Shown in pieces: positions 12,140 through 23,760 of a DNA stretch of 64,000 bases. The stretch is from the NCBI GenBank assembly GCA_933228895.1, contig OW121855.1:30270698-30334697 (forward strand), read 5' to 3'. Within the stretch, counting starts at the first letter, position 1. Every line of letters starts with the position of its first letter. The position numbers were made by a program, and so were the translations under genes. Source of the stretch: Platycnemis pennipes (taxonomy: Eukaryota; Arthropoda; Insecta; Odonata; Platycnemididae). The notes beneath the pieces were generated by a model, which was not told where the DNA came from, made no database searches, and was given only the letters and a program-made list of their open reading frames with translations.

Positions 12140-14300
12140 ACGATTATCCTTGAGTTTGGTTAGACGGTTAGATATAATAGAAGCAGTTAGAGCATCTTAA
12201 AACTGAATACTAGGTGATGGACATTCGGCAACAGATATAGGATCTAGGTTCATTCCTACTGGACTATCCAACCTATCTACTCGAGACATGACCTTCTAGG
12301 TCCTAGGGATACGTGGGAAACCCTAGCTGACATAGATAAAAATCTTCGAGTAACACCCCATACTTGAGTGAGCCTTTCTTTCGCTCACCTACCGCCCCAA
12401 CCTTCGGATTAATCACTAAGCGACTCGCCAAATCGATGCGTACCCGTCGCTAAGCATCGCCGAGCCATCCTCACAAGGGAGATCGTAATGAAGGGCAGTG
12501 GAGGACGAAAAGGGAGAGAAGTGGGGGGAGCTCTGGGGATCATTAAAGATGAGAGGGGCTGGAAAGAGACACAGGCTGCTGAAGGGACGGATGATGAAAG
12601 AAGGATACGTTCGGAGAGGCGAACCGGAGGAATGGAGACGTAGCAAGAGGGTGGGAAGAGAGCAAAGACAAGGCCCCGCGGGGGTGTCAGGAGGCGGAGG
12701 GAGAAGATTCGCTCGCAACGTCTGACTGGCGTCCGAGAGATGATGGTGGAGAGGAGAGCTTTGTCTCCGGGATATGAAAATGAATGAGGGGAGGGAGGAA
12801 AAGTGCGCCTTCATTTTTTTTTTTTTTCGAACTTTCCCTCATTATTAAGGCCACGGGATGATGAGCCGACGACGAAAATGCCCTGGATGCCTGGCAATTG
12901 AGACACCCTCGCGTTTCTAGCCTTCCCCAATGGTCCCAGGCGACTCGAGAGTAACACACGATTTGACGCTTTCATTTTCCATCATTCCCAGTGAAATCCT
13001 ATCAACGTGCGAGCCACGTAAAGGGATAAAAAGTAATGAAAATGTTCATTTTAAAAACTTATTTTTAGCCATTAAAGTGAGGTAAACCGCCATCGCCACG
13101 TTTAATTTAAACGGAAACCGATTAAAATCCTTCAAATACTCTACATAAATGCAGCCATACACTGAAATTGGAATGAAAAGTGTAATCAAATTCATTTCTA
13201 CGCGACATTGTAAGGCTAGAAGTTGCATGCTGATGCTAACTTCATGAACATTATCAGAAGTGAGCAGCTGATAATTATCGTAGATAAATAGAATGGTCAT
13301 TTTGAGCTCAATTGATCATGTGCACTCATTTCGACATATTTGACGCAGAGATGCATTTAAGAAAAAGTATCAAAAATTCCACAGCCGTAGATGTTTAAGT
13401 AAAATGTTGCACGAAAGACAGCAGGAATATAAAAAATAGCTTAAAGAAAGACTAAACAATCGGTATATTTTCTCTATTCATCACGGTAAGAAAGGCGACA
13501 AGCCGCGAAAAATAAAATTTAATATGATACGAATGGAATTATAATGGTAATTCATTCCAACAACGATGTACATTTTGATTTTACACGAATGAGAAATAGG
13601 TCAAATCTGCTACTTACAAACGCTACTCACAAATCTTGTTAGACGCAAGAATCAAATTCAAACTTTCAATGGCTATCACTCATTTGAAAGCTTTAAGTGT
13701 GTTCCACATTTCAGCACTAGAATGACGGGGAAATATAACCATATCGCAGAACTAAATTAAAAACTACTAATCATAAGTGTTAGAAGCAATAAATATCACG
13801 AAACAACATGTATCAATCTTATGTGAAGGAGAATTTTTCACTACTACTGGAGATGCAATAATAAATAATAAATAAAAGCGTAAAATATAAGATTCCATAG
13901 AAATAAACGTTTACCAGATACTCATACAGCAATTAGCTAGGTAAGTCGTAATAAATAAGTATATTAATGCATATTTTCAATTTTATTTAATGTACTCCGT
14001 TGTAAGCATATAATGAAACTGTTTAAAATATAATTCGGCGAGTGTTATTGGCGTTAAACTATGAAAAACGGGAGGAAAATCTTCACATGATACATACAGC
14101 TGACTCCCACATTTCTGCACTAGAATGACGAGGAAATGCAGGGCAGGAGAGTGAAGGAAAGTATAGAGGGAGAAAATGAAAAAGCACAGGATAAACAGCC
14201 TCCATATTGTTCAGGGGAACCCGGAAGTCCTCGGCCATAGCTTGACCAAGGATCGCCCGAAATCCTCGTCCCTCACAGTGGACTACCCGCAGTGATGCAT
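12140..14300. other. No gene recognised; purine-rich tract, then AT-rich DNA
   Basis: Positions 12490-12700 are strongly purine-rich on the plus strand and end near a run of 15 T at about 12817. From 13030 onward the sequence is very AT-rich. A 27-base phrase containing GCACTAGAATGACG occurs at about 13711 and again at about 14115. Confidence 0.45.
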
Positions 14301-14329
14301 TCAATAAAGCATAAAATATTCGTGCTCGG

Positions 14330-14960
14330 GATAGCGCGCTTACGTCGGACGGGGTCGCCTCGGGGAGGTAAGGGAAGACGGGTCGCGGGAGAAGTCCGAC
14401 GGAGTAAGAGGCGGAAATAAAAGGGACGGATTTAAGGCGATATTAAACCGGGCGGGGAATTATAGGAAGAGGCCTTTGCCTCAAAGCTGGACGGGGGTAG
14501 CGTAGGGGAGGTTTCATGGGGCCCTCCGAAATTACGACCCCGCTTGCCGAGACTGAAGTGGTCACGGGCGTGGTGTAAGGCAGGAGAAGGAGGAATAAAC
14601 GGTCCAGCGGAGATCGCCTTCGGAGCTGGGAAGACGAGTGGAGGATAAAACGGGCCAATGAGCTCCCGGCGTTCCACGGGAAGCGCTGCTGCCCATCTGG
14701 GCCGGCCGGAGGAAAGGGGTCGGACGGACGGACGATGAACGCTGCCCGAGGAACTGCTTGGGAACGGTCGTCCTCCCCGCACCTCCTACACGGTCGCAGT
14801 GCACCGGCGAAGACGGAGAAAGAAGACGTCTCGATCGAATCTCACTCGAATCGGAGGGCGGCACTCAGTGAAATTACCGATGCGGTTGAGGGCGAAAAGA
14901 CCTCGTTCAAAGACACGGACCCCAGGAACGATTGGGACGCGTCGAAAACCCCCACATAAA
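14330..14960. other. GC- and CpG-rich block, no confirmed exon
   Basis: Base composition changes sharply here to GC-rich with many CpG pairs. Several overlapping open frames exist on both strands (for example 14735-14959 plus and 14432-14782 minus). This is expected of GC-rich DNA, and none has a recognisable domain. It could be a promoter or an untranslated first exon. Sequence alone cannot decide. Confidence 0.4.
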
Positions 14961-16200
14961 TAAATTACCGTCTACCATGGCATGGGTGCTTACAAGGATT
15001 TTGGAAAGGAAAAGATCTCCAATCAGTGCGACGAGAAACGGCAGGGAAGTAACAGAGCTATCTTAATAAAACTCTATATATATTTTAAGTGAAATCATTG
15101 CATGCCAACGCATGACATTGGAATTGCATCCATAGCATCGGCAGACCAATAAAGCGTGAATATACTCTCAAGACCTTCGAAAAAAATCGAAAAGTGAATT
15201 CGTTCCGAGATTAATGCCAAATATGTTTCTTCAAAATAGGAAAAAAACTGGACGAAAAAGCAGGTTTTTTGGAGAAATGGAATATTGAAGGATTTAATAA
15301 ATGGGTGTATGATGGGTGATGAAGAAAGTGAAATAAATGAGTTTTTTAATTAAAAGAAGCTTTGGATGGATGACGGACTTAAGGGAGATAACGAGACTTC
15401 CTTATTTGATGGTAATAGGAGGATAGATATGCTATTTGTATGTCTATTCATACCTTGCTTTATTCAGCAGCCACAATAATATCAATTATAAATATGCTGA
15501 TCTATGAGAGTAATTGCATAGGGGAGGAGATGTAGGTAAAGAAGGAAAAGTAGAGAAATTCCATCAAAACCTACCCTGTGCGTGGAAATACTACCAATCA
15601 AAATCATGAGGGTCGAATCACAATCATCAGGTCACAGTGAATTGGGTTTATTACACAAACATGATTGTGTAAGTACAAAACAGAGAGCTAAAAAATTAAA
15701 GTACGCTTGACACATTACCATGAATCATATAATAAATACCATGAATGTATGCTCATCATTTACATAGAAGTTTTTCTGAGTTAGGCAATCATTTTTCTAT
15801 ACCTTCTCGCAAATTGGAAAACTATGAGTGTAATAATTTAGCACATAAATTCATGACGATATAAAATGAACATTGCGTCCACAATACCCGTGGCAATAGA
15901 GGGTTTTCAATGTCGAGAAAGCTTCGTTTATTTAACCGGAATAGATTTTAAAATTGTACAAACCTACAATAGCGATTCCATCATCCAAAATTTCATTCAG
16001 CAACTCGCAACTTTTGCGCGGAATGCGAATTGTGCGCGTACTACTTCCTCGGTGCGCATCGCGATAAATCCACAAAATCAGTACTTCGCGATATCCCACG
16101 CAAAAAAAAATCAATCCCGCGCTCTCTATGATGGAGATGCGGGGAAATAAAAAAAAACAAAGGAAGCACATTGTCCCGTAAATCAAGCACGGCGTAATAG
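14961..16200. other. No gene recognised
   Basis: AT-rich DNA with unrelated short frames. The 94-residue plus frame at 15866-16150 and the long minus frame that begins at 16558 overlap each other and have no recognisable motif. Confidence 0.45.
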
Positions 16201-16559
16201 AGGCTTTGTGGGTCGGATGCGGACCCGCTTTTAATGAATCCACCAAAATGCGTAACCTTGAAAAAGCAATGCCTGTATCTTGCATTATTGCGCTCCCTCC
16301 CACAACACGCTGATACGAAAAAGAACCCGGATCCTCGACGTAGGAACGGCGCCCCGACAAAAATGGACGGGGGACATGAAACTCGGAACGGGAACGCGGA
16401 TCGGAGGAAGGAGAATAGTGGAAAGGGAGAACAATCAGCAAATTGGAACGAAGTGGTGGGGGAGGGGAGGGAACGAGGAATAGGAGAGAAGGATGGAGGG
16501 GAGAAAAAATTTCACAACACGAAGAGGAAAAAGAAGAAACCGAAAAGTGGTAAATCACG

Positions 16560-17050
16560 TGATTTATCGGCTTCGGCCCGCCGTGTCATTTCGCCGCACG
16601 CAACATCGGGCAGGCCGCCGGATTGTTGTGGGGGAGGGAAGGGGGGAGTGGGGGTGTGGAGTGGGAATCCGTGTGCATACACATATTTTTAGAACTATAA
16701 ATATAAGAGGGCGGGGCGGGCGGGGGCGACTCCGGGAGGGCGAGCGTTGGGGCGGCGGCCCCGGATCGATTCCGGTGTGGAGAGAGAGAGCGGGAAAGGA
16801 ATAAATCCTTAGCTTTCGGCCGGAGGAGGAAGGAACAGCTCCCGTCGGCACGGGAAGGCGACCGACCGCTTGCATACGCCGAGCGCCGACGGGCGCTTAA
16901 AGAGATCCCTGCTATGGAAGAGCGGGGGTAACGGAACCGCGCCTTTGCCGCGCCACGGAAGGTACTCCCATTCCTCCGTTTTCCCCTCCCTTTCGGTACA
17001 GCCAATCGCTGACGCGACTCAACACCGGTTCCTCGCCCCGAAATGGCAAA
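16560..17050 (+). promoter_or_regulatory. CpG-rich island with TATA box and GC boxes
   Basis: TATAAATA lies at 16696-16703, followed by GGGCGGGGC at 16710-16718 and a second GGCGGGGGCG. The surrounding 500 bases are far more GC- and CpG-rich than the neighbours. Such a cluster suits an RNA polymerase II core promoter transcribing rightward. No downstream coding exon could be recognised, and the next 400 bases turn AT-rich, so the target gene may be outside the window or absent. Confidence 0.35.
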
Positions 17051-17455
17051 GTTAAGCCATGAGGAGTGACTACGTATGTATCATCACATTACGAACTGCT
17101 TGGTTTCAATACATTTTACAAGATTTTTGATCAGTCATTTTCACGATAACAATAAACCCATTAGTTTTTCACAGTTAACAGCTACGAATAGATCAAGTAT
17201 GTACAATCGTCCAGCCATTAAAAAAATAATAAATCGCGATAGAGTATAATTAGGTCAAGCAGAATGCTTAACCAGTTCAAGCCCGGAGGAGATTTAAACG
17301 AATCACATCTCGTGCGTCGATGGACATGTAAATGTAAATGGTTGTTTTCATCAATTTTTATTTTAAAAAAATGGTTTTAACAATTATTAATTTAAGGTTT
17401 CGAAATGGGATGCTACCTAATACTGATGTAGAATAAATGGATCGACTGAGTAAGT

Positions 17456-17750
17456 ACCGAGGAAGTCCTAAGAAGAGTGGGAGAAAAAATAAGTCTGCTG
17501 AAAACTCTAAAAAGAAGATGGGACAACTCAATCGGCCAAATCTTGAGACACGATGGCCTGATGAAGACAATCGTCGAGGGAAAAAGGAACGGGAAGAATA
17601 GTAAAGGCAGGCCTCGTATGATATATATAGAACAGGTTGTGAAGGATGTAAAAGAGAGGAGTTAGGTTGATATGAAGAGACTGGCCGATAGAAGAATCGA
17701 ATGGAGGGATGCGTGAAACAAATCCTGGGATTATTGACCGATGATGACGT
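17456..17750 (+). pseudogene. Non-LTR retrotransposon 3' end, family A
   Basis: The frame reads EEVLRRVGEKISLLKTLKRR, then WDNSIGQILRHDGLM, IVEGKRNGKNSKGRPRM, and MKRLADRRIEWRDA, with internal stops after KERS and DA. This is the C-terminal tail that follows the RT domain in many insect non-LTR elements. No RT catalytic motif is present, so the insertion is strongly 5'-truncated. Sister copies lie at 18.1, 23.2 and 46.6 kb (plus) and 31.9 and 47.7 kb (minus). Confidence 0.8.
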
Positions 17751-17912
17751 GGTGATTTTTGTTATAAAAATAAATATAGTAATTGATACAAAAAGCCCGA
17801 TTATTCCTCTTTAAAATAACGTAAAAATGTAAAAAATCGAGAAATATTATAATGCATAAAAATGTGAAATACAAAGATGGACACCACGACGCAGTCACTA
17901 GACGCCGTCATT

Positions 17913-17956
17913 CACAAACTTCAAATGCCGTCATTTGACGGCATTTGAAGTTTGTG
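17913..17956. repeat. Perfect 21-bp-arm hairpin
   Basis: CACAAACTTCAAATGCCGTCA at 17913-17933 is followed after two T by its exact inverse at 17936-17956. It lies between two family A non-LTR tails. It may be a foldback remnant. No stem-loop RNA family is recognised. Confidence 0.75.
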
Positions 17957-18052
17957 CCCGCCGTAGAGACTTCTTCGTTCGGCGTTAAAGGGCTAAGCTC
18001 ACATAACAGCACACTTCTTTGCGGAAGTGAAAGAAGGACGATGACAGCATCA

Positions 18053-18083
18053 GAGAAGTCAAGGCTTCCAGCCTTGACTTCTC
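18053..18083. repeat. Perfect 14-bp-arm hairpin
   Basis: GAGAAGTCAAGGCT and its exact inverse flank TCC. It lies about 100 bases after the 21-bp-arm hairpin and just before the next non-LTR fragment, so the three may share one insertion history. Confidence 0.65.
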
Positions 18084-18114
18084 CAGCATTCGAAATCCGG
18101 TGCTGCAGAAGAAT

Positions 18115-18445
18115 GATGAAGATTAAATGGTTCGACTATGGGACTAACGTAGAATTCCTTACAAGTTTGAGAGATAAGATAAACCTTAAGAAAAGCTTAA
18201 GAAAAAGCTTTATCTTTAGATGGGACAACTTAATCGACCATATCATGAGACATGATGGCCCGATGAGAAAAATTGGACGAGGGACATGTTTATGGGAAGA
18301 ATGGCAGAGAAAGCTCTGCATGAGGTACATAAAGTAAATTATGAAGGATTTATAAGAGAAGAGCTGCGTAAATATGAAGAGACAGGAGAATCGAGTAGAG
18401 AGCTACTTCAAACAAATCCACGGATTGTTAACTGATGATGATGTA
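18115..18445 (+). pseudogene. Non-LTR retrotransposon 3' end, family A (degenerate)
   Basis: The frame includes FRWDNLIDHIMRHDGPM, which matches the RWDN-IGHILRHDGLM block of family A. A stop follows YIK, and NMKR, then GLLTDDDVS follow in broken frames. It lacks the intact RPR and ADRR-EWR blocks of the neighbour at 17.5 kb, so it is an older or differently damaged copy. Confidence 0.7.
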
Positions 18446-20228
18446 TCACGAAAAGTTTTGGAATTCAAACGGGCACAAGAACTGATAGAAAACGTTTTTA
18501 TCATACTTTGAACGGTAAGTATTATTTTTCTCTTAATTTTGCCAATTGCCAAGATAAAAACAGTGCAAGATAGTTAAGATTTCTGTATCATTTGTCACTG
18601 TTTTTCACTGCTTAAATTGGTCAATTACGGTCATTCATTTTCATAACTTTCCCACTATCATCCTGACAATTCTTCTTTCGTAGATCTCATAATTCTTTCA
18701 CCCTTGTCCTTATCCCTTGATCTTTTATTCTACCTATTTTTCCTCAATTATATTCTTGACAAATCCATTGTATCTTGAAGTGTGTCCAGTCTTTCTAATT
18801 TTCCTTTTTGGATGTACTTCGGTCCACAAAGGCCTTTCTTCCTCTGATCTTTTGTTATTTTATATTAGTAATCGTGTTTTTATTAGTAATCACACTATTA
18901 GTCAACACAACTACAGTAGTATTCAATTCAGTCGTCACTATTTCCCACTGAATTACAACATTTACTACATTATTATCACTAATAACATATTTAGTGAGCA
19001 GAAAAATTTATTCCTTGTTGGTAGGTATCCATAATATACTACAAAGATTAAACGTTCGACATAATTCATAAGTTGGCTATTTGAAAACGAATCTGATAAA
19101 AACAACATTCATCATTATCTTGGGTCTACGGCTAACCTCTACAAAAACAACGATACTGATATACAATGTTAACTTGCGGCCGAAGTTTCAAATTTGAAAT
19201 TACGCACTTAAAAACTTAAACCAAAATGTCAAATTTACGATACCTTTATTGCAACAGCCAAAGAACAATGGGCCATTGAAATTAAGCATTCCGAAGAGAT
19301 AACAGTTTCATCAACCCGAAAAGCTATTTAAATACTGCATGATATATTTAACTTTGACTGGCTCAACATTTTTGATGCATAAAACGAATTTTGAAAAAAT
19401 TCAAGAATGCTATAATGCATGTAAAAAGTTGGTTTCTAAGTCTTTGAAATAAACTAACGTCACGAAACAACATTAAATAAGGACAAGTTAAATGAAAACG
19501 ATATACTCTTATATTCTATGGCCGAACGATTACAAGAAAATGCAATATTACTGTTATGAGAGAACTGTGTTATAAACCGCATATTTATGCCAAAAGTATA
19601 AAAAATTAAAACAGGGATGTCGCATTGGTACAAGAACAACATCATTACAATGATTACAAGAACATGCATTGCCGGAAAAGACGTGAGTTTCACCGAGACT
19701 GAAAACAAAGAACCTATAAATATCACAACCTACGTGAACGTCATGAATTTCAAATTTCCTTACGGCGAACGTGAGAGTGTTTCTTTGCCAATAATGCATA
19801 AAATTACGTGCTGAATGAATCGAAGTCTTCGTGGAAACGAATCCCACAAGAAGCGTCAATGCTTATTTCGCAAAATATTAAAGCCATCAACTTCATTATG
19901 TACTGAATCGTAAGCTGCTCCATTCTTCGATATGATTCGACAGGATGAGTGTGGATTCCGTTAGGATCATACCTTGGATATGACAACTTAATGTCCACTT
20001 TAGCCTATTGGCATACACCTAAGATCAAAACAAGGTAGCGTTATTGTAAACTTATTCCGCATGAAGCTGAACTGAATATTACGGTATCGCAGAACAATAC
20101 CCTAGAAGTGAGCGTATCTCATGACCCTGACAGCTTCATTTTCAATCAACGCCAAATAATGCACACCCATTTGCAACGGTCACCTTGAGTCACCGACAAG
20201 ACGAGAACATATATCAAAACGAATCGTA
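18446..20228. other. No gene recognised
   Basis: AT-rich DNA with several overlapping short frames on both strands at 19460-19860, none with a known motif. I see no repeat shared with other parts of the window. Confidence 0.45.
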
Positions 20229-20231
20229 TTA

Positions 20232-20755
20232 AGCAGCGTTTACACGTAGCAGTTGACTGCTATGGCAGTCGCGAGATGCGCGATATGTCTATATCGCTAC
20301 TGCTATGATGCGTCTGCACCAACTTCTATGCAGCTTAAAGCCGCTATTTAGGCGTTGCCACAACAAATAAAAAGCGCTTTATTTCAATAGTGATTGATTC
20401 TTAAATTTTCACGTTATTCTTCAAGCAACAGATTCCGTTGACGATTATCTTTTGTTCCCATTATTTAAACAGTAGAATCTCCTCTTTGTGGTGGGATATC
20501 CTTGTTACTACATCCAAATTCCGTCATGTATTGCTTTCCGTTGGCGATTGTTTCGATTGTGCTGGCTACATTTCCGCTGAAAAGTAGACGGGCTTCAACT
20601 TTGCTAATAGCTCGAACTAGGATCGATAGTGTTCGATATGTGTCCAGTATCGACCTGAACTCGCATTGCAGTTGCTATTTTCACATGCGAGTGGGGCTTA
20701 ATAGTTGTTAGCAGTTGACTGTCACAGCAGTCAACTGCTACGTGTAAACGCAGCT
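20232..20755 (+). mobile_element. 524-bp MITE with TTA target duplication, copy 1
   Basis: The left end AGCAGCGTTTACACGTAGCA is matched by the inverted right end AGCTGCGTTTACACGTAGCA, and TTA flanks both sides (20229-20231 and 20756-20758). A subterminal inverted segment built on GCAGTTGACTGC extends the terminal repeats. The sister copy in the same orientation is at 51188-51702, also flanked by TTA. A three-base TWA duplication is characteristic of PIF/Harbinger elements, which is my tentative class. A 69-codon frame at 20502-20711 is open in both copies. Confidence 0.8.
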
Positions 20756-20759
20756 TTAC

Positions 20760-21810
20760 ACGTAATTCCGTCCGGATCGCGAATCGTGGTTCGAGTATCG
20801 CGTTCAAGGAACCGAAGAGATAGTTGAAGGATTCAGCAGAGGCGAGAAAGCAAAGTGTGGCACGCCTGGCGTGTGCATGTAACTTGACCTTTCGACATGC
20901 TAAACACGTTGCTTAGCATTCACGGCGTCTGGCACCTTGAACGTGACCACAACATCCGTCAATTAAGAGAGGCTGGAGAGAAGAAGCAGCCCTTAATCGA
21001 TATGACCTCGGTCGGACGAACTCGGTCCGACGGCTTACTCGCTCCACCCCCACCACTCTCCACCGACTCACCCCCGAATACCTCCCCACTACTGCTCGCC
21101 CCCGACGCCAGAGGACTCTCGCAGCGCCGGAGAGGGTAAAGGGTTCGTCAAATGGGCCAATTTTAGAAGTTTGCAAATGGCGATATTAGATTTCGCAACA
21201 GTGATGCTGGTCCTCCAATCCGGTACTTCGTATAAATGTTCAAGAAATAATTCGAATGTCGTAGCAAGGGCAGCTACACGCCAGATTCTTAAAGCAAAGG
21301 TCTGCAGTTCGTATACCACTTCGGGAATGAATGCTGTGTTTGCTTTATGAATAGTTTTAAGTAGGAGCACCCAAAACCGTACTCTAGAAATGTTTGAAAA
21401 AAATTGCGTATGGGAGCGTGAGGAAAATGTACTATTCTCGCCTAGTTCTTGTTAAAATTGAAAAGATAACACCAGTTGAAGTTCAATAGAAAACTAAAGG
21501 CAGCAGAGAACTTCAACACAAGAATGAGTTAACCTGCTCAGCAATAGGAAATAAGAGATATTTTATAATTTAGGGCTTCAACAAAAAGGGAACACAAGCT
21601 TCCGTTACCTTGCTTCAAACTGGTGCGCAGTTTAATTCATGGAGAGGATGAGCAGTGAATATTTCATCCAGCAAAGAAACAAATTGCAAGAGAAACTTCC
21701 CGAAACCTCCAAAAAAGCCGGCGCGAAAAATACCATTGCTCAATCTCCTTGCCCTCATCCATAGCAGTTGGCAGAATTCGACGCTGCTTCAAACTGCGGT
21801 TTCATGCCCT
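20760..21810. other. No gene recognised; short GC-rich patch
   Basis: Positions 20980-21140 are GC-rich with CCCCCACCACTCTCC-type pyrimidine runs. No protein family is recognisable in any frame, and the rest is ordinary mixed DNA. Confidence 0.4.
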
Positions 21811-21859
21811 GAGTGAAATGGACATTATATATGTGCAGCGAAGTGTCTTCGAAGCGAAA

Positions 21860-21943
21860 TTCGTGTCTAGGATGGGTCCGCAACACTTTCAGCAAGTAGC
21901 AGTAATGAATAGGCTTCAAACGTCCTCCACTCCCAGAAAAAAA
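21860..21943 (+). repeat. 84-bp direct repeat, unit 1, inserted in CR1 debris
   Basis: TTCGTGTCTAG to CCCAGAAAAAAA recurs at 23130-23213 with about seven differences. Here it is bracketed by two copies of CGAGTGAAATGGACA (or CTGAGTGAAATGGACA) and TGTGCAGCGAAG (about 21813-21842 and 21946-21980). It therefore sits between two versions of the same piece of CR1 coding sequence. Confidence 0.7.
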
Positions 21944-21949
21944 TGCCCC

Positions 21950-22301
21950 GAGTGAAATGGACAGTATGCGTGTGCAGCGAAGATCGGCAAGATTTGTAAA
22001 GGGACGGTATGATAACCTTATTAGCGTAACCAGTCTATTAAATGAATTAAATTCGGAATCATTGTCAGATCGCAGGTTGAAATATAGACTTAATCTCTTA
22101 AACAAATTCCAAGACCATATTTTCAGCGATGATGTTAAAAATATTTTGCGGGTCCCAACTTACTATGGTAGACTGGACCATAATCACAAAATTAGAGAAA
22201 TTGATTGCCGAACTGACAGATTCAAAATGTCCTTTTTTCCTCGTACTATTAGGGAATTGAATAACGGTAAATATATCCAGTACGAGTGTAGCAATGGATA
22301 A
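21950..22301 (+). pseudogene. CR1/Jockey-like non-LTR RT C-terminus
   Basis: The frame VQRRSARFVKGRYD, SVTSLLNELNSESLSDRR, YRLNLLNKF and FKMSFFPRTIRELN is the post-RT C-terminal tail typical of CR1 and Jockey-type elements in arthropods. It ends at a natural-looking stop after CSNG. The RT and endonuclease domains are missing, so this is a 5'-truncated insertion. The 3' UTR that follows ends in a GATGTAGATGTA tail. Confidence 0.85.
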
Positions 22302-22534
22302 CATTGGTAGCTGCATGTTGGTATAAGGACTTAAAGCTAACCCAACTAACAGCATGTTCTTGCATGCATGCTTTGCTATTTTTATCTTTTTTTAAATAGC
22401 GTAGTTTCGAACAATACGTATACAAGCACTAATCCTTTTTTATGCATGATATGTAGTTCATGTTTGATGAGAGTTCACCCCCTGCCACACACCTTTATGA
22501 TGGCTTGCCGGGTATTATGTAGATGTAGATGTAT
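22302..22534 (+). mobile_element. 3' UTR and microsatellite tail of the CR1-like element
   Basis: The segment CCCCCTGCCACACACCTTTA, then TGATGGCTTGCCGGGTATTA and TGTAGATGTAGATGTA closes the element. CR1-group elements end in short tandem repeats rather than poly-A, which fits. Related endings occur at 50.5 and 53.2 kb. Confidence 0.75.
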
Positions 22535-23129
22535 ATTCACTCAGTCTAAGGCACGTATAAGTGCAGGACGATTTTTAAATTCCTGATGATGGCAATACCA
22601 AAATATTTGAAGATGTATGCACCAAGCTTTTGGTAGGAAACGTAGTCAAATAGCAAAACATTCTTAGCAGAAGTAGTCCGAGACACAAGCCCAAGTGCTG
22701 GAAAGAGTGGTCCTTGTAAGGTGATGCCGGTTGTTTCGCATTGGGCGGGAGAAGGGAGGGTCGATCCCGGACAACAGAAAATGGCAACCCAGATATCGCG
22801 ACGGCAAAATTGCTTCGCCGTTAGCTCTCAAAGATTGAGCTCTCCACGCAATTACGGACGATGCTGTCTGGAGCGGGCCAGGAGTGCCATTACGCTCCTC
22901 TTCGCCTCCAACGCTGCTCCGCCCTTGCCTCAACATCCCCTACTCCCAGTAAGTGCTTGCCACCCCAAAGGAAGGATGAGGGACATCTGAATGGAGAAGA
23001 TGGGGAAGCCGCAATGGACATAGCACAGTCATTTTTTCAGAATTCAGGATCAGAAAAGTTGCATAGGTCTCTCGTTAACTAGCTAATCCTACCTTAATAG
23101 CCGTTAGGAGCAAATTTAAATTTCATAAC
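22535..23129. other. No gene recognised
   Basis: Moderately GC-rich between 22720 and 22960, with open frames on both strands that share no motif with known proteins. No further repeat is visible. Confidence 0.4.
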
Positions 23130-23213
23130 TTCGTGTCTAGAATGGGTCCGCAACCCTTTCAGCAAGTAGCAGTAATGAATAGGCTTTAACCTTCCTCCAC
23201 TCCTAGAAAAAAA
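23130..23213 (+). repeat. 84-bp direct repeat, unit 2
   Basis: This is the second copy of the segment at 21860-21943, in the same orientation, ending 27 bases before a family A non-LTR fragment. No CR1 coding sequence flanks it here. Confidence 0.7.
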
Positions 23214-23239
23214 CCCTATCTATACCGAATACCCAGCCT

Positions 23240-23520
23240 ATGTCGCCAAAAGAAAAGAAACGTCTGCCAAAAACTATAAAAAGAAGAAGGGACAACTTAA
23301 TCGGCCACATCTTAAGGCACGATGGCCTGATGACCACGATCGTCGAAGGAAAATGGAACGGGAAGAATAGGAAAAGGCAGGCCTCGTATGAGTTACATAG
23401 AACAGGTCGTAAAGGACGTGAAAGAGAGGAAGTACGTTAATATGAAGAGGTTGGCCGATAGAAGAATCGAGTGGAGGTCTGCGTCAAACCAATCCTAGGA
23501 TTGTTGACCCTTGATGATGA
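23240..23520 (+). pseudogene. Non-LTR retrotransposon 3' end, family A, frameshifted
   Basis: One frame gives RRRDNLIGHILRHDGLM and TIVEGKWNGKN. An extra base near 23370 (GGAAAAGGCAGG against GTAAAGGCAGG at 17.6 kb) shifts to the frame KGRPRMSYIEQVVKDVKERK, then MKRLADRRIEWRSASNQS and stop. It is the most complete family A tail in the window. Confidence 0.85.
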
Positions 23521-23639
23521 TGTGTCGCCAAAATTAAACGGGCATAAATAAAGGAGGATGAAATTGTACTGGAGAATAAGGGTGTGAATATGTACGGAGG
23601 AGGCAAAGTGGGTGGTAAGGAGGACAAACAAGGAAAAGC

Positions 23640-23760
23640 TAGGAATGTTAGAAGAGGAATGGAAGCTGATTGGGGAAATTAGGAGGAGTCAGAGTAGGTG
23701 GATGAAACATGTGATACGAATAATTTGTTAGGAATGCATAGGTTGTTTTGAAAACCGTGA
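23640..23760 (+). pseudogene. Possible non-LTR remnant, family B
   Basis: The frame reads KLIGEIRRSQSRWMKHVIRI before stops. An IGEIR-RQ-RW-GHV-R block precedes the EGK-GKRGRGR block in a group of insect non-LTR tails. The second block is not recognisable here. Confidence 0.4.

Noticed and set aside
16234..17005. Overlapping 100-150 residue frames on both strands as exons
   Set aside because: They occur in all frames at once in GC- or purine-rich DNA where stops are rare, and none has a recognisable domain.
18420..18450. CTGATGATGATG as a possible hammerhead core
   Set aside because: It is part of the family A non-LTR tail (GLLTDDD). No stem II or GAAA follows, and the same phrase appears at the ends of sister copies.
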